Shown: positions 33,301-42,028, counted from the first letter of the stretch. The stretch is 43,903 bases of DNA from Euryarchaeota archaeon UBA561 (GCA_002502295.1 DANX01000070.1:1-43903); one strand, 5' to 3'. Notes: generated by a model from the sequence alone, not told the origin. Numbers and translations are program-made.

Positions 33301-34485
33301 CATTTCCGCCCTCGTGAAATTGGCGTTCCGTGGAAGACCCTTCACGGGTTGGGCTACACCCACGATTATCGAGGCCAACCACTTGAGGACGATGAGCAAA
33401 CCTTGGAGTTGTTCCCACAGGATTTCATCGTCGCCAAAGGCGCAGCAGATTTCCTACTGAGAACGGCGAAATACATCGATGAATTGTTGGTTCGATTTTA
33501 CAAGATGGAGCCGTACTACAACGCTGATAAGTCCGATGACCTTGTTGGGCATCTCATTTGCGCTCTGGCTCCCCACACCTCAGGCGGCGTCTTGTCTCGC
33601 ATCATCGGTTGGGCCGATTGTTCGGGAGGGTTTGCCCACCCGCTGTTCCATGCCGCAAAGCGTCGAAATTGCGATGGCGACGAAGACGCCATTATGCTCC
33701 TAATGGATGGGCTTCTCAATTTCAGCAGAGACATCCTTCCAGCCAACCGTGGCGGGCAGATGGACGCCCCCCTGGTGCTGACGACGCGCCTGAATCCAAC
33801 CGAGGTTGACAAAGAGGCGCTCAACGTTGATTCTGCATGGTTTTACGAGCGGGATTTTTACGAGGCAACCTTGAATCAACCTCATCCCAAGGACATCCAA
33901 GGCCGAATGGATTTCGTCGAACGCCGTTTAGGGAGCATCGCTGCCGTTCGGGGTTACGGCTTCACCCACGATTGCCATGCCATTGACCGAGGGCCTGCGC
34001 TGTCGGCGTACAAAACCCTCGATACGATGATTGACAAGATGAACGGACAACTTGCGCTCGGTCAACGTTTGCGTGGTGTCAACGTCCGTCAGGTTGCCTC
34101 CAGCGTGGTTCGCTCCCACTTTCTGCCCGATCTTCGTGGAAACCTCAATGCCTACGGTCGTCAGAAAGTACGTTGCCTCAAATGCGCCCATTCTTACCGC
34201 AGGCTACCTCTGTCCGGTAGTTGCATTCAACCGAAGAAAGAAACCGGGCGAGGCTTGGCTCGAATGGGGGTTGAGAAGGCCGAAGGTGGACTTTGTAACG
34301 GCAATCTCGCGCTGACGGTTTCTGAAGGAGCCGTCCGTAAATACATCGAAGTGATGCGGTTTGTCATGGACCACTACGGGGTGGATCTCTACACGCGTCA
34401 AAATGCGGATTGGTTGGCATCAAGTGCCGATTCACTGTTCAACAACGACCGTGCGAAGCAACTCTCGCTCTCAGACTTTTTGTGA
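30367..34485 (+). CDS. polC: DNA polymerase D large subunit (DP2)
   Basis: This is the catalytic subunit of the archaeal replicative polymerase PolD, 1372 aa. Typical blocks are FAGPIRAAGGTAQALAVL, GGVLLVIGEGMCLKAPKI, FGGPLEPGGFRLRYGRAR, VGCRMGRPEKAAPR, and the double-psi-barrel active site RRNCDGDED with Asp1103 and Asp1105, followed by FSRDILPANRGGQMDAPLV. Zinc-binding cysteines appear at CTVCGKES and again near the C-terminus (VRCLKCAHSY, then CNGN). No intein is seen at any of these blocks. It is longer than many DP2 proteins, with extra sequence between about residues 480 and 800. It is divergent from pyrE and its stop abuts the next gene. The small subunit DP1 is not in the window. Confidence 0.98.
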   Translation: MNTARVKMAAPEQTVDLGDKNPLIGLDVERLEREMVAYHQWLDERADDAYRIAELARQQGFDHKNRVEIPRASDLAGRTEKLLIEHLDGYEVADDIRALLDEHDRETTSIIIAQSVSRGFREAGYDLEKSIDVGLRVGLAVLTEAVLVAPLEGISEVRLLNNIDGSQFVSVHFAGPIRAAGGTAQALAVLIADMIRRELNIGHYQPTNPEVERVKEEFGLYRGNLQYRPSPQEIDEIVRACPVMINGESTERIECAGYGNVRNIDEARIRGGVLLVIGEGMCLKAPKIQKHTERLSVPGWDFIAKFAARGKEDEQDGGAGFKSQQIAPITKFMKDIIAGRPVFGGPLEPGGFRLRYGRARPSGLAAASTNTASMLALDDFITIGTQMKIERPGKACAITPCDEAEGPWVVLEDGRFLRVDDPRAYVSLRSKVKQVWDNGELVIGYGEFMENNKRLVPAGYTMDWWASDVLESLATEDDVTVFLQHLSEARSAWPSGCPGVPPEESEDPHGQFWVRCDWHEQLRRLDLTWPQALACSKAFATSLPPPHNPWFKDLPIEWVPSLLKELESSSIEPFTARQETPEGAHPLPGDRQLRLVGAAAEWRSAVMDELEPETLPPLQSGTYPGPKVDFEPPTMSEHLPEGWAFRQHGLVKGAMMLLGLPHFHDGEDIVVTAGWESMLEGFGFTSDGEAPLRTKNAQLVTAERIAALRQAKIILDEERARKDVLEKERATIRIAAETGARQRGLGIAETDKVGRAAAASVHDEGPRDPTAYLAAQRLEDEHAIEGIMILVRNLSDLRWEHSAPVRVGCRMGRPEKAAPRIMNPMAHSLFPIELNGGNQRLLNNAIDKRTIRVQLGRRTCTVCGKESPLLRCHHRAMDAHGEGKAGETCGGTTTSNPTKSNGYRRGEVQSVRMDEMVEDARIRLGIDRLPGQVKCMKKLNSRDQTPEAIEKGILRARHQLPVFRDGTVRFDMSDVPTTHFRPREIGVPWKTLHGLGYTHDYRGQPLEDDEQTLELFPQDFIVAKGAADFLLRTAKYIDELLVRFYKMEPYYNADKSDDLVGHLICALAPHTSGGVLSRIIGWADCSGGFAHPLFHAAKRRNCDGDEDAIMLLMDGLLNFSRDILPANRGGQMDAPLVLTTRLNPTEVDKEALNVDSAWFYERDFYEATLNQPHPKDIQGRMDFVERRLGSIAAVRGYGFTHDCHAIDRGPALSAYKTLDTMIDKMNGQLALGQRLRGVNVRQVASSVVRSHFLPDLRGNLNAYGRQKVRCLKCAHSYRRLPLSGSCIQPKKETGRGLARMGVEKAEGGLCNGNLALTVSEGAVRKYIEVMRFVMDHYGVDLYTRQNADWLASSADSLFNNDRAKQLSLSDFL

Positions 34486-35109
34486 TCACCGCAGAGGTTC
34501 TCGCCAAGGTGAATCCGTATCACTCCATGCCAAAGGGTCGTCCTCTTGGTCAAATTTAGACGCTTTGAACGGTACCTTTTCAGCGGGGCTTGTCGCTTGT
34601 TTTGACGGCGTTCGCCGAGCAATCAACGTGCGAACTCCCTGCTCACCCCAGGCGAGGGCAACAAGCAGGAGTGTTAGCGCAACGTGTCCGACGTTTTGAA
34701 TCGGGGCGAAGGGTTGGAGTTGAAGCTCCTGGGTGACCATCACGCCTTCCTCAATCGTGGTCTCAATAACGTACCTGCCCGGCTCCAACTCGCCGGTCCA
34801 AACGGGGACATTGTCGGTTAATTGACCCGACCAAGAATACACGGTTGTCACGTTGTCTTTTTTGATGGCTATGCTGAGGTTGGCTTGGTTCACGGCTATG
34901 CTTGAGAAGGTTGTTTCAAGCGTGGCGGGGATTGAAGCGGTCGACCCCAAGACTGGTGAGATGTTGACCTCTCTGTGTGGCTGAAATTTTCCCTCAGCGT
35001 TTATTTCATTCGGCGCCGATTGGCCGGCAACGTTCATCCAAATGACGTTGATGAGCACAATCGCCACCACCCAGAGAAGCATGGTTTGCCAAACCGGGCG
35101 TTGCTCCAT
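34486..35109 (-). CDS. Small membrane protein with an extracytoplasmic beta domain
   Basis: I do not recognise this 207-aa protein. An N-terminal helix (about residues 10-28, MLLWVVAIVLINVIWMNVA) is followed by roughly 100 residues of beta-rich sequence. That part ends in VYSWSGQL...WTGELEPGRYVIETTI, which resembles an Ig-like or emp24-like fold. A second helix (VGHVALTLLLVALAWGEQ) then leads to a short charged tail. The layout is in-out-in with the beta domain outside. ATG 35109 is chosen over a GTG at 35118. It follows MptE on the same strand by about 50 bases. Confidence 0.65.
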   Translation of the reverse strand: MEQRPVWQTMLLWVVAIVLINVIWMNVAGQSAPNEINAEGKFQPHREVNISPVLGSTASIPATLETTFSSIAVNQANLSIAIKKDNVTTVYSWSGQLTDNVPVWTGELEPGRYVIETTIEEGVMVTQELQLQPFAPIQNVGHVALTLLLVALAWGEQGVRTLIARRTPSKQATSPAEKVPFKASKFDQEDDPLAWSDTDSPWREPLR

Positions 35110-35159
35110 GGAATCCACTTGTGGCTTTTTCCTCTTAGCCTTATGTTCAGGCTTGGGTT

Positions 35160-35900
35160 TTATTCGCTGTTAACCAACCGGGCCTTCCAAGCTGGGTCCA
35201 AAAGGCGGAGAACGTGGTCCATCCACGCCAATTTGGCAAGTTTTTGAGCGGGATTGGTTGTCCCGGACCATGGACCAACATGGTCGGTAGCGAATCCAAC
35301 GAACCGAATTTTTTCTTTTGCTACACCCAACCAAGCGAGGAAACATGCTGCACGGTCCCCATCGGTGAATCCTCCAACGTTGTGCATGTCGCTGTAGCCT
35401 TCGTCACACTGGTGAGTCAGCACGAGAGGGACCCGGCCCATGCTTGTCCATTGGACCAAGCAACGGTTCCACGCCTCAACGTTGTCTCCGTGCGCGTGAA
35501 TCACCAACGGTATGCCCTGTTGTGCGGCCTGCGAAAGGTGCGGTTCACCGTCAAGGTCGCTGACCACGCACAGCACATCGACCCGGCCGAGGCACGCTCC
35601 AACGGCACCATCTGCTGCGATGAACACGGTCTTTTCGCCCCATCGGCGGTCAATCTCCTCAACACGAACGCCAGCGCCGACAAGCACAATGGTTTCTGCG
35701 TTTGCCGTTGCTTCATGCAGGTGTTTCAGGGTTGCTTTTCGTTGCGAAGCAGACCAGCCCAAAGCTTCAGCCGAAGGGTGTTGGTTACACGCTTCTCGCA
35801 GAGATTCTGCGCTTGCGACATCCTCTTGGTACGCCCAGCCGAAATGCTGCCGGACTGCATGCTGAATGGCCAGCAATTCAGGGGCTGTCGCGGGCCACAT
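35160..35900 (-). CDS. mptE: 6-hydroxymethyl-7,8-dihydropterin pyrophosphokinase, MptE-like
   Basis: This archaeal enzyme activates 6-hydroxymethyl-dihydropterin with ATP, a step towards tetrahydromethanopterin or folate-type cofactors. It belongs to the MptE/DUF115 group rather than to FolK. Blocks are LVGAGVRVEEID, FIAADGAVGACL, VVSDLDGEPH, VIHAHGDNVEAW and GGFTDGDRAACFLAWLG, all of which I associate with MptE. The 246-aa form starts at ATG 35900; a GTG at 35936 adds twelve residues but would leave only a five-base gap from a possible GTG start of PriL. It is divergent from PriL. Confidence 0.85.
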   Translation of the reverse strand: MWPATAPELLAIQHAVRQHFGWAYQEDVASAESLREACNQHPSAEALGWSASQRKATLKHLHEATANAETIVLVGAGVRVEEIDRRWGEKTVFIAADGAVGACLGRVDVLCVVSDLDGEPHLSQAAQQGIPLVIHAHGDNVEAWNRCLVQWTSMGRVPLVLTHQCDEGYSDMHNVGGFTDGDRAACFLAWLGVAKEKIRFVGFATDHVGPWSGTTNPAQKLAKLAWMDHVLRLLDPAWKARLVNSE

Positions 35901-35977
35901 GACCTGTCGGGGGAAGGCCGAGGTCAAGAAAGCCACCCAAGGTGGAACTTCATAATCCGTGGCTCTTTCCTAAGGAC

Positions 35978-37192
35978 ATGCCCGTGCCCAGGACCCCACC
36001 TCTCCTTGCGGACGAGGTCACGCTGGCGCGTTACCCTTTCCTCCCGCAGGCGTCGGATTGGATTCGTACCATGGCGGTGCGGCACAACATCGACCTGAAC
36101 GAGCTCTTGGAAGGCACATGGATGGAACAGGCCCGGCAACGAGCGCGTATCCGACTGATCGATTCAGTTCAATCAAAGGAGGGTGTTCAAGTGGTGGGCG
36201 GCGACATCCACACCGAAGAAGGCAGGCTCATCGAAGCCTTCTCTTTTTACTACGCTCGATTGGTGATGTGTGCCAGCGAGGATGAGCGTCTTATCGCTCG
36301 TTGGGCTCAAGCAGAGGCGGCACGGGCCGAGCAGTTGCTCATTCAAGACACGAGCAACCTTCCAGCCGTCGCCATGACCTACATTTCAAAGGTTGAACAA
36401 AGCACAACCTCGCCGTCATCTCTGACCGCCCAATCGGGCATGGGCATGCATCAACTTCGCCAACGCCCCTCGGATGAATGGCGGGTTGGCCTCGCAGACT
36501 TCATAGAAATCTGTCCGAAAATAACGGGTCATCGGTGGAGATTACCCAACGTTGACATTGAGAAGGGATGGGTCAAACTTCACGGTGAGCGGCAATACGC
36601 TTCTTCTGCAAAACTCGCACGCCTGTTAAGGGAACGAATCAAAGCAGCGATCCAAGCAGAGACGCTGGAGAAAATGGCCGAGGTCACCACCGATCTTGCG
36701 GTCCGTCTCGCAGAACCCGTTGGCATGGTTCGAAACCTGATGGCGAACAAGACCAGTGAAGCCATCGCCTTGGTCGGTGCGGAAGAGGGGGATTGGCCAC
36801 CCTGCATGCAGAAGATTATCGCTGACCTAACAGAAGGGGTCAATGTCAATCACTTTGGGCGTTTGTTCCTCGCCTCCATGTCCGCCACCCTCGCTTTGCC
36901 GCAAGAGTCGTGTGTAGGTTTCTTCCGCGGCGCGCCGGATTTTAGCGAATCGACCACTTCCTACCAAGTCCAGCACGTCTACCAACACGAATACACGCCG
37001 GCTGGGTGTGGGAAACTAAAGGTGAATCACAATTGCCCTGTTCTTCCCGGTGATAACCGCACGTGCGATCAGCCGTGGATGGACCACCCACTCAAGTACA
37101 TTCGAGCCACTCAGCGGTGGAAGCGACTGACTGAGCGGCCATCAGCCACTGAATCGGCAACCACAGACCCACCGTCGAAACCCGAGCCATGA
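35978..37192 (+). CDS. priL: DNA primase large subunit PriL
   Basis: This non-catalytic primase subunit regulates primer length and initiation and holds a 4Fe-4S cluster in its C-terminal domain. The four ligands are probably Cys276, Cys312, Cys344 and Cys353, in CMQKI, SCVGFF, AGCGKL and HNCP. Blocks GVNVNHFGRLFLAS, FFRGAPDFSESTTSYQVQHVYQHEYTP are typical of PriL. The C-terminal tail beyond about 385 is Pro/Ser/Thr-rich. I use ATG 35978, 20-25 bases after CATAAT, which would give a leaderless message; a GTG at 35942 is in frame. The small catalytic subunit PriS is not in this window. Confidence 0.93.
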   Translation: MPVPRTPPLLADEVTLARYPFLPQASDWIRTMAVRHNIDLNELLEGTWMEQARQRARIRLIDSVQSKEGVQVVGGDIHTEEGRLIEAFSFYYARLVMCASEDERLIARWAQAEAARAEQLLIQDTSNLPAVAMTYISKVEQSTTSPSSLTAQSGMGMHQLRQRPSDEWRVGLADFIEICPKITGHRWRLPNVDIEKGWVKLHGERQYASSAKLARLLRERIKAAIQAETLEKMAEVTTDLAVRLAEPVGMVRNLMANKTSEAIALVGAEEGDWPPCMQKIIADLTEGVNVNHFGRLFLASMSATLALPQESCVGFFRGAPDFSESTTSYQVQHVYQHEYTPAGCGKLKVNHNCPVLPGDNRTCDQPWMDHPLKYIRATQRWKRLTERPSATESATTDPPSKPEP

Positions 37193-37242
37193 GGCGACAG
37201 TGCAGGCGTGTTCTCTAAATGAAAAGAGAAGAAGGGAATTGC

Positions 37243-38844
37243 ATGGAGCGACAAGGGGGCGTCAACCAATCGCCATCTTCGTTGCCGTTGTCGTATCGGC
37301 TTGCCCGTCGCTTCTATCAATTTCTCACGAACATTTGGTTTCGCGAAGTGAACATCGTTGACGATGAGAACCTTCCGCCAGAAGGTGGACGGCTGTACAT
37401 TACATGGCACCCGAGCGGCCTTATTGACCCCATGCTGATGACGGCTGTGCTGCCAGGTCGATTGACCACGGTAGCGAAGCACACGCTCTTTCGAATTCCT
37501 TTCCTTGGTCGTTTGCTCAAAGCCTCCGGTGTCGTGCCCATTGAGCGCCCGCGCGACTCCAAGGACGCAGCCGCCTCAAGGTTGCGAAATGCCGAACGCA
37601 TACGTTCACTCTCGTCCAACCTTGCGCACGGCGGTAGCGTGCTGATTTTCCCCGAAGGTGTCACCCACGCTGATGCCGGCGTTCGAAGAATACGGTCGGG
37701 AGCCGCCCGAATTTTGCTCGACGCCCTACGAGAGGCTGAAGCCTTGAACCTTCCAAAGCCAAGCGTCGTTCCAGTGGGCCTCCACTATTCGGAATCTCAA
37801 CGGTTCCGAGAGCGAGCGGCCGTGGTCGTCGAGCGTTCCATGGACCTTCCCGGGCTTCCTCCTCTGGTGGAGGATTCCGAACAGCAAGACGGCCTCAATC
37901 GAGCGTGGGTGGACGACGTAACAGAGCTCTTCAGCACAGAACTTCGGCGCGTGAATCTCTCCAAGACCACCTGGTCAGAGCGAACATTGATCTGGAAAGG
38001 TCGCAGCCTTGTGTACGCAGAAAAACAGCGCCAAGCCGGCGATGAATTGCGAAAACCCTCTTTCGCGACCTCTGTTCTTGCCGCTCGACGCCTACGAGCA
38101 GGGTGGGAATTCATGGCCAACAGCAACCCCGAGGAAACCCGGGTTCTAGCGAAGCGCTGTGAGGACCATTTTGACGTCCTTGAACAGCGAGGCATCACCC
38201 CCTATGATGTCGATGCACGCCCTGAGCGCCTCTCAGCTCTCGGGTATGGACGGTACTTTTTCCAATGGCTTTGGGCGTTGGTATGGATGTTCGGATTGAT
38301 CACATGGAGTGCTATCGCTGGCAACTATGTTCCCTACAAGACCAACGGCCTCATGAGTTGGGGCATGAAGAAAATGAACGTGGACACCTCGGCCATTGGA
38401 AGCATGAAAGTGCTCTCTGCCATGGTGGTGTTCCCCATTTGGTGGATGATGGCTTCAGCCTTCATCACCTGGTCACTTCTGAGTTCAAGCAGTCCTTTGA
38501 ACGAACTTTTGCTCTCTCACTGGCTGCTTCTAAGCATCACCAAGTTACCTTCACTCGGCGTCTTTGTAGTGTTCATGTTTTGGTGGCCAGTGTCGGCAAA
38601 ACTCCATCTCAAACTCTACGCTCGATTGCTTCGTGGTTACCAAAATTTGAAGCGATGGGAAATTTGGAAAGACGACACCAAAGAATGGAATCTTCTGGTC
38701 GAGGAACAACGTCAACTCTCAGCAGAACTTGTCAATCTTGGTGCAGGTTTGGTCTTGCCCGGCGATCCCGACTGGGTGGACCCTGCCCCCGGTGAAGACG
38801 ATGTTGCCGCTGTTCGGTTCCGTCAATCCCCGTCAATGAGTTGA
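37243..38844 (+). CDS. PlsC-like phospholipid acyltransferase, membrane anchored
   Basis: This protein resembles 1-acyl-glycerol-3-phosphate or glycerol-3-phosphate acyltransferases. The catalytic motif is HPSGLID (His56, Asp62) in ITWHPSGLIDPML, a form seen in the NHPNALIDP group. The second motif is IFPEGVTH at about residue 137, and VVPIERPRDSKDA lies between. After about residue 330 there are several hydrophobic helices, so the protein is 533 aa rather than about 250 aa. Typical archaeal lipids are ether-linked and need no such enzyme, so its substrate is open. ATG 37243 follows AAGGG by about seven bases; ATG 37219 is the alternative. Confidence 0.82.
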   Translation: MERQGGVNQSPSSLPLSYRLARRFYQFLTNIWFREVNIVDDENLPPEGGRLYITWHPSGLIDPMLMTAVLPGRLTTVAKHTLFRIPFLGRLLKASGVVPIERPRDSKDAAASRLRNAERIRSLSSNLAHGGSVLIFPEGVTHADAGVRRIRSGAARILLDALREAEALNLPKPSVVPVGLHYSESQRFRERAAVVVERSMDLPGLPPLVEDSEQQDGLNRAWVDDVTELFSTELRRVNLSKTTWSERTLIWKGRSLVYAEKQRQAGDELRKPSFATSVLAARRLRAGWEFMANSNPEETRVLAKRCEDHFDVLEQRGITPYDVDARPERLSALGYGRYFFQWLWALVWMFGLITWSAIAGNYVPYKTNGLMSWGMKKMNVDTSAIGSMKVLSAMVVFPIWWMMASAFITWSLLSSSSPLNELLLSHWLLLSITKLPSLGVFVVFMFWWPVSAKLHLKLYARLLRGYQNLKRWEIWKDDTKEWNLLVEEQRQLSAELVNLGAGLVLPGDPDWVDPAPGEDDVAAVRFRQSPSMS

Positions 38845-38923
38845 GTGCACAACCATCGGGAATTTTGTCCAAGGGTTTGAATGAAAGAACCGCGGTGGCT
38901 TGCCCAAAGGGGGGTGCACAACC

Positions 38924-40045
38924 ATGACCAGGACATTGGTGTTAACCGTTGACCGAGACAACGACCTTGGCTTGAAAACCTCGATTCGCGGCCCGGTTGT
39001 CGGACGACGTCAAGTGCTTACAGCGGCCCTCAAACTCGGCATTGCTGACCCGGAAGAGAGCGACACCAACGCCATCCTCGGCGCGCTTTCACAACACGAT
39101 AAGTTGGCCGAGGGGAAGTCAGAGGAAGATGAAGTCGAGATTGCCATTTTGACCGGGGATGAGAAGGTTGGAGTTCGCTCAGACCGAGCGATTGCAGCAC
39201 AGTTGGACGAGGTTGTATCCGCGTTCCAACCCGACCAAGCTATACTGGTGACCGATGGTGCAGAAGACGAAAGCGTCCTGCCCATCATTACCTCACAAGT
39301 CCGTATCGACCACGTTGAGAAAGTAATTGTCAAACAATCCAAAGGCATTGAAGGAACCTATTACTACATCGTCAAGGCCCTTGAGGACCCAAAATGGCGC
39401 TCCAAGATCATGATTCCTTTTGGAGCCGTTTTGGCTATCCTTGGTCTGGGCATCATGCTCCCCAACGACATCGGCGGCGTTGTCATCGGGGCCTTGCCTC
39501 TGGCGCTTGGTTTGTACATCTTTAGCAAAGGTGCCGGCATCGAATCCACCGTGAACCGCGTGATTCAAGAGATGCGTGAAAACGCAGACGCAGCGATGTT
39601 TTCTTCCTTGCTTTGGACAGCGACATTGTTCAGTGCCATCTTCGCCGTTGCCGAAGGCTGGCGCGCCTTTGGCGTGGCTGATGGCACGGCCACCACCCAA
39701 TCGGTTTTGTGGCTGAGCGTGATTCATTCCTCGCTTGCTTGGACGGTCATCGCTTTTCTTACCTCCACCGCAGGATTCATGCTCCTCCGACTTAAGCGGG
39801 GTTCCTTTTCAGGAAGCCTCATCGTCCTGAGCGTCTTTGGCATGGTCGTCTATTCGTTCCTCAATGCTGCTCTGGACATCGCCATCCGCGTCCTCGAGGG
39901 GACCTCTTACGAGTTCAGCGTTGAAATGATCCTTGACGACTTGGACACGCCGTTGATTTGGGTCGTCGTCCTCTGGATGGTGACCACGGTGGTCCGAACG
40001 CTTCAAACCCGTCAGGCACAAGCTGACCGGTACTGGGGCATTTGA
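38924..40045 (+). CDS. DUF373 family membrane protein
   Basis: This 373-aa protein belongs to the archaeal DUF373 family of unknown function. The soluble N-terminal part begins with TLVLTVDRDNDLGLKT and contains AAQLDEVVSAFQPDQAILVTDGAEDE. The C-terminal half has about six hydrophobic helices (from about residue 165). Residues DRDND near the start and DGAED look like a possible metal or nucleotide site. ATG 38924 lies behind AAGGGGGG. Nothing in the neighbours fixes the function. Confidence 0.82.
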   Translation: MTRTLVLTVDRDNDLGLKTSIRGPVVGRRQVLTAALKLGIADPEESDTNAILGALSQHDKLAEGKSEEDEVEIAILTGDEKVGVRSDRAIAAQLDEVVSAFQPDQAILVTDGAEDESVLPIITSQVRIDHVEKVIVKQSKGIEGTYYYIVKALEDPKWRSKIMIPFGAVLAILGLGIMLPNDIGGVVIGALPLALGLYIFSKGAGIESTVNRVIQEMRENADAAMFSSLLWTATLFSAIFAVAEGWRAFGVADGTATTQSVLWLSVIHSSLAWTVIAFLTSTAGFMLLRLKRGSFSGSLIVLSVFGMVVYSFLNAALDIAIRVLEGTSYEFSVEMILDDLDTPLIWVVVLWMVTTVVRTLQTRQAQADRYWGI

Positions 40046-40065
40046 TGGCATCACGGCATGCGGCC

Positions 40066-40071
40066 TTTTTT
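40066..40071 (+). terminator. Possible T-run terminator after the DUF373 gene
   Basis: Six T residues follow GGCC about 20 bases after the DUF373 stop. Archaeal termination often uses such T-runs without a hairpin. The next gene begins 121 bases later behind its own TATA-like element. Confidence 0.35.
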
Positions 40072-40105
40072 CCTTGGTTGACACCTCATCTTTTCGGTAC
40101 CGTCT

Positions 40106-40113
40106 ACATATAC
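40106..40113 (+). promoter_or_regulatory. Putative TATA box upstream of the orphan gene
   Basis: ACATATAC lies 79-86 bases before ATG 40192. It would place transcription start near 40135 and give a leader of about 55 bases ending in AGGAGGC. Confidence 0.4.
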
Positions 40114-40191
40114 GGGTAATCAGGGGGCCCCGTTTGAATCACCAGCACCGGGTGAAGGGAAGTTCATTTACAGCCCCGGACAGGAGGCGTC

Positions 40192-41007
40192 ATGCACCAA
40201 GGTCCACCGCGTCAATGGCCCTATGCCTCCAGCAATTCACCCCTCTCACTTCCAGAGCATCCGGTGTTGTTCACGCAAAATGAGGTTTTCTTGCTCGAAC
40301 GCTTCTCAGGAGAACCTTCTGATGCGGTTCTCGCCGGTCCTGATTTGATGGATTACATGCGACGATTCGGCACCGCAACCGCCTCCCTGGACGAAATGCT
40401 TGCTGAACTCGGGGCCCCCCTCATCGCTGACCGACGCCCCATTCTCCTGCAAGGTGAACTGGCAAATCCATACCGGCTTCAAGACATAAAGATGGGTCCT
40501 TTGCCGCTTCTCACTGTGCGTTTGGAAGGGATTTGCCGAACGTGGGCAGACGGTTTAGATCCCCGTGATGCCTACCCCGGAATCCATCACGTAACCCTGG
40601 CACGTACCCCTGGCTGGTGGGAGCGAAGCCACGTCGGTCTGGCGTCCAAAGAGCAACTCAAACGTATTCGAGAATGGCTGGACAATGGCGTACGTTCGAC
40701 GTGGCGACCGGTGAAGCTCGGTGAAGGCGGTGTGCGGTTCGAACACAATTCCGATTTGGAACCTCCTGCACCATCGGACGTTGAATGGGACGGTGCAGCA
40801 GAGAAAGTTTCGATTGAATCCCCTCCCATTACCGGCCCGAGCATATCGTTGGACGACCTTCTGGTGGTGGTTCACACACGACAGGGGTGCTACAATCACC
40901 GAGGCAGGCTTGCGCGTTGTGTCCACATGCTCCAACGGCAGTTCCATCAAGACCTGTATCGAAAAGGGTCATCGCATCGTTGGGATGAAATTCTCACGCT
41001 TCGCTAG
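40192..41007 (+). CDS. Hypothetical protein, unrecognised
   Basis: I do not recognise this 271-aa soluble protein. It has no signal peptide, membrane segment or repeat. Prominent phrases are FTQNEVFLLERFSGEPS, YMRRFGTATASLDEML and LPLLTVRLEGICRTWADGLDPRDAYPGIHHVTLARTPGWWERSHVGL. The C-terminal fifth is basic and has two cysteines (GCYNHRGRLARC). A strong ribosome-binding site (AGGAGGC) precedes the ATG, so it is probably well translated. It overlaps the end of ribD by 14 bases on the other strand. Confidence 0.75.
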   Translation: MHQGPPRQWPYASSNSPLSLPEHPVLFTQNEVFLLERFSGEPSDAVLAGPDLMDYMRRFGTATASLDEMLAELGAPLIADRRPILLQGELANPYRLQDIKMGPLPLLTVRLEGICRTWADGLDPRDAYPGIHHVTLARTPGWWERSHVGLASKEQLKRIREWLDNGVRSTWRPVKLGEGGVRFEHNSDLEPPAPSDVEWDGAAEKVSIESPPITGPSISLDDLLVVVHTRQGCYNHRGRLARCVHMLQRQFHQDLYRKGSSHRWDEILTLR

Positions 41008-42028
41008 TTTGCTTCACAAAGTACGCAACGCGCTCGTCGCCCCAAACATAGTCTGCTTCTCGAGTCAACCCCGCTTCTCTGAGGATGTCCTCGTCGAGGT
41101 TTGACGGCACTGGCCTTTGATGAACAACGTTGCTGTGAACCAAGAACACCTCGTCAACAAGGCCGGCTTCCAAGAATCGATGAACGGTTGTTGGCCCACC
41201 CTCAACCAGCACACGCTGTATTTCTTGGTCGGCCAATTGATGCAACAGCGAAGGGAGCCCACTGAAGGTGTCCTGCATCAACAAGGTCCTCCCTCCATCG
41301 TTGAGCAAGCGAGCGTTTGGGTCAATGCGTTGATTGGGGTCAAGCACCACTCGAAGCGGTTGACGGTCTGATGGGACGAGGCGAACGTTGAGTTGCGGGT
41401 CATCCCGATTCACCGTTTCAACTCCAACCAAGACAGCATCGCAATCCCTGCGCAACTCGTGAACTTTCTCAAGGCATCCAGGGGACGTGAACCGTTGAGC
41501 CTCCTCGGAACGGTCATCCACAGAACCGTTGGCGTCCAAGGCCACTTTGACAGTGATTAGGGGTCGACGGTGTTCGCACCAGTGCATGAATGGGAGCATC
41601 TGCTCGCGGGCTTCTGCTTCCAAGAGCCCGGCTCGTGTTGGGATTCCGGCTGCTTCCAGCACGCTACAACCATTGCCACGAACCGTTGGGTTTGGGTCGC
41701 AATGAGCGATCACCACTTCTTTGATTCCAGCCCACATCAGCGCCTCAGTGCACGGAGGGGTGCGGCCAAAATGGTTGCAAGGTTCCAGCGTCACGTAGGC
41801 TGTGGCGCCGTTGGGAGACCGTCCTTTTTCTTCGGCATCGTGTATGGCCATCTGTTCCGCATGCAACCCGCCAAGGTGGTCGTGCCAGCCCTCGGCAATC
41901 ACGGTACCGTCCTTGACCAAGACGCATCCCACCAGGGGGTTGGGACTTACCTTTCCTCGGCCACGCTCTGCGACCAAAAGAGCGTGCTCCATGAACACGC
42001 GATCGGCGTCCGTCCACTCAGCGCTCAC
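40994..42028 (-). CDS. ribD: Bifunctional riboflavin deaminase/reductase RibD, bacterial type
   Basis: This enzyme deaminates and then reduces the pyrimidine intermediate of riboflavin synthesis. The deaminase half has the zinc site HAE at 56-58 and PCNHFGRTPPC with Cys84 and Cys93. The reductase half begins around ITVKVALDANGSVDD and includes VLVGVETVNRDDPQLNVR and the dinucleotide-binding VLVEGGPTTVHRFLEAGLVDEV. At 344 aa it has the normal fused bacterial length. The start is GTG at 42028. Archaea usually use separate enzymes and reduce before deaminating, so a bacterial origin is likely. It is divergent from the lipid-kinase-like gene across an AT-rich promoter region. Confidence 0.95.
   Translation of the reverse strand: MSAEWTDADRVFMEHALLVAERGRGKVSPNPLVGCVLVKDGTVIAEGWHDHLGGLHAEQMAIHDAEEKGRSPNGATAYVTLEPCNHFGRTPPCTEALMWAGIKEVVIAHCDPNPTVRGNGCSVLEAAGIPTRAGLLEAEAREQMLPFMHWCEHRRPLITVKVALDANGSVDDRSEEAQRFTSPGCLEKVHELRRDCDAVLVGVETVNRDDPQLNVRLVPSDRQPLRVVLDPNQRIDPNARLLNDGGRTLLMQDTFSGLPSLLHQLADQEIQRVLVEGGPTTVHRFLEAGLVDEVFLVHSNVVHQRPVPSNLDEDILREAGLTREADYVWGDERVAYFVKQTSEA

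Noticed and set aside
30367..34485. Intein in PolD DP2
   Set aside because: The conserved blocks read through without Hint or homing-endonuclease motifs; extra length lies in a non-conserved central region.
40737..40752. GGTTCGAAC as a tRNA T-arm
   Set aside because: It lies inside a coding frame, and no acceptor stem or anticodon arm can be folded around it. Other GTTCGAA sites also lie in genes.
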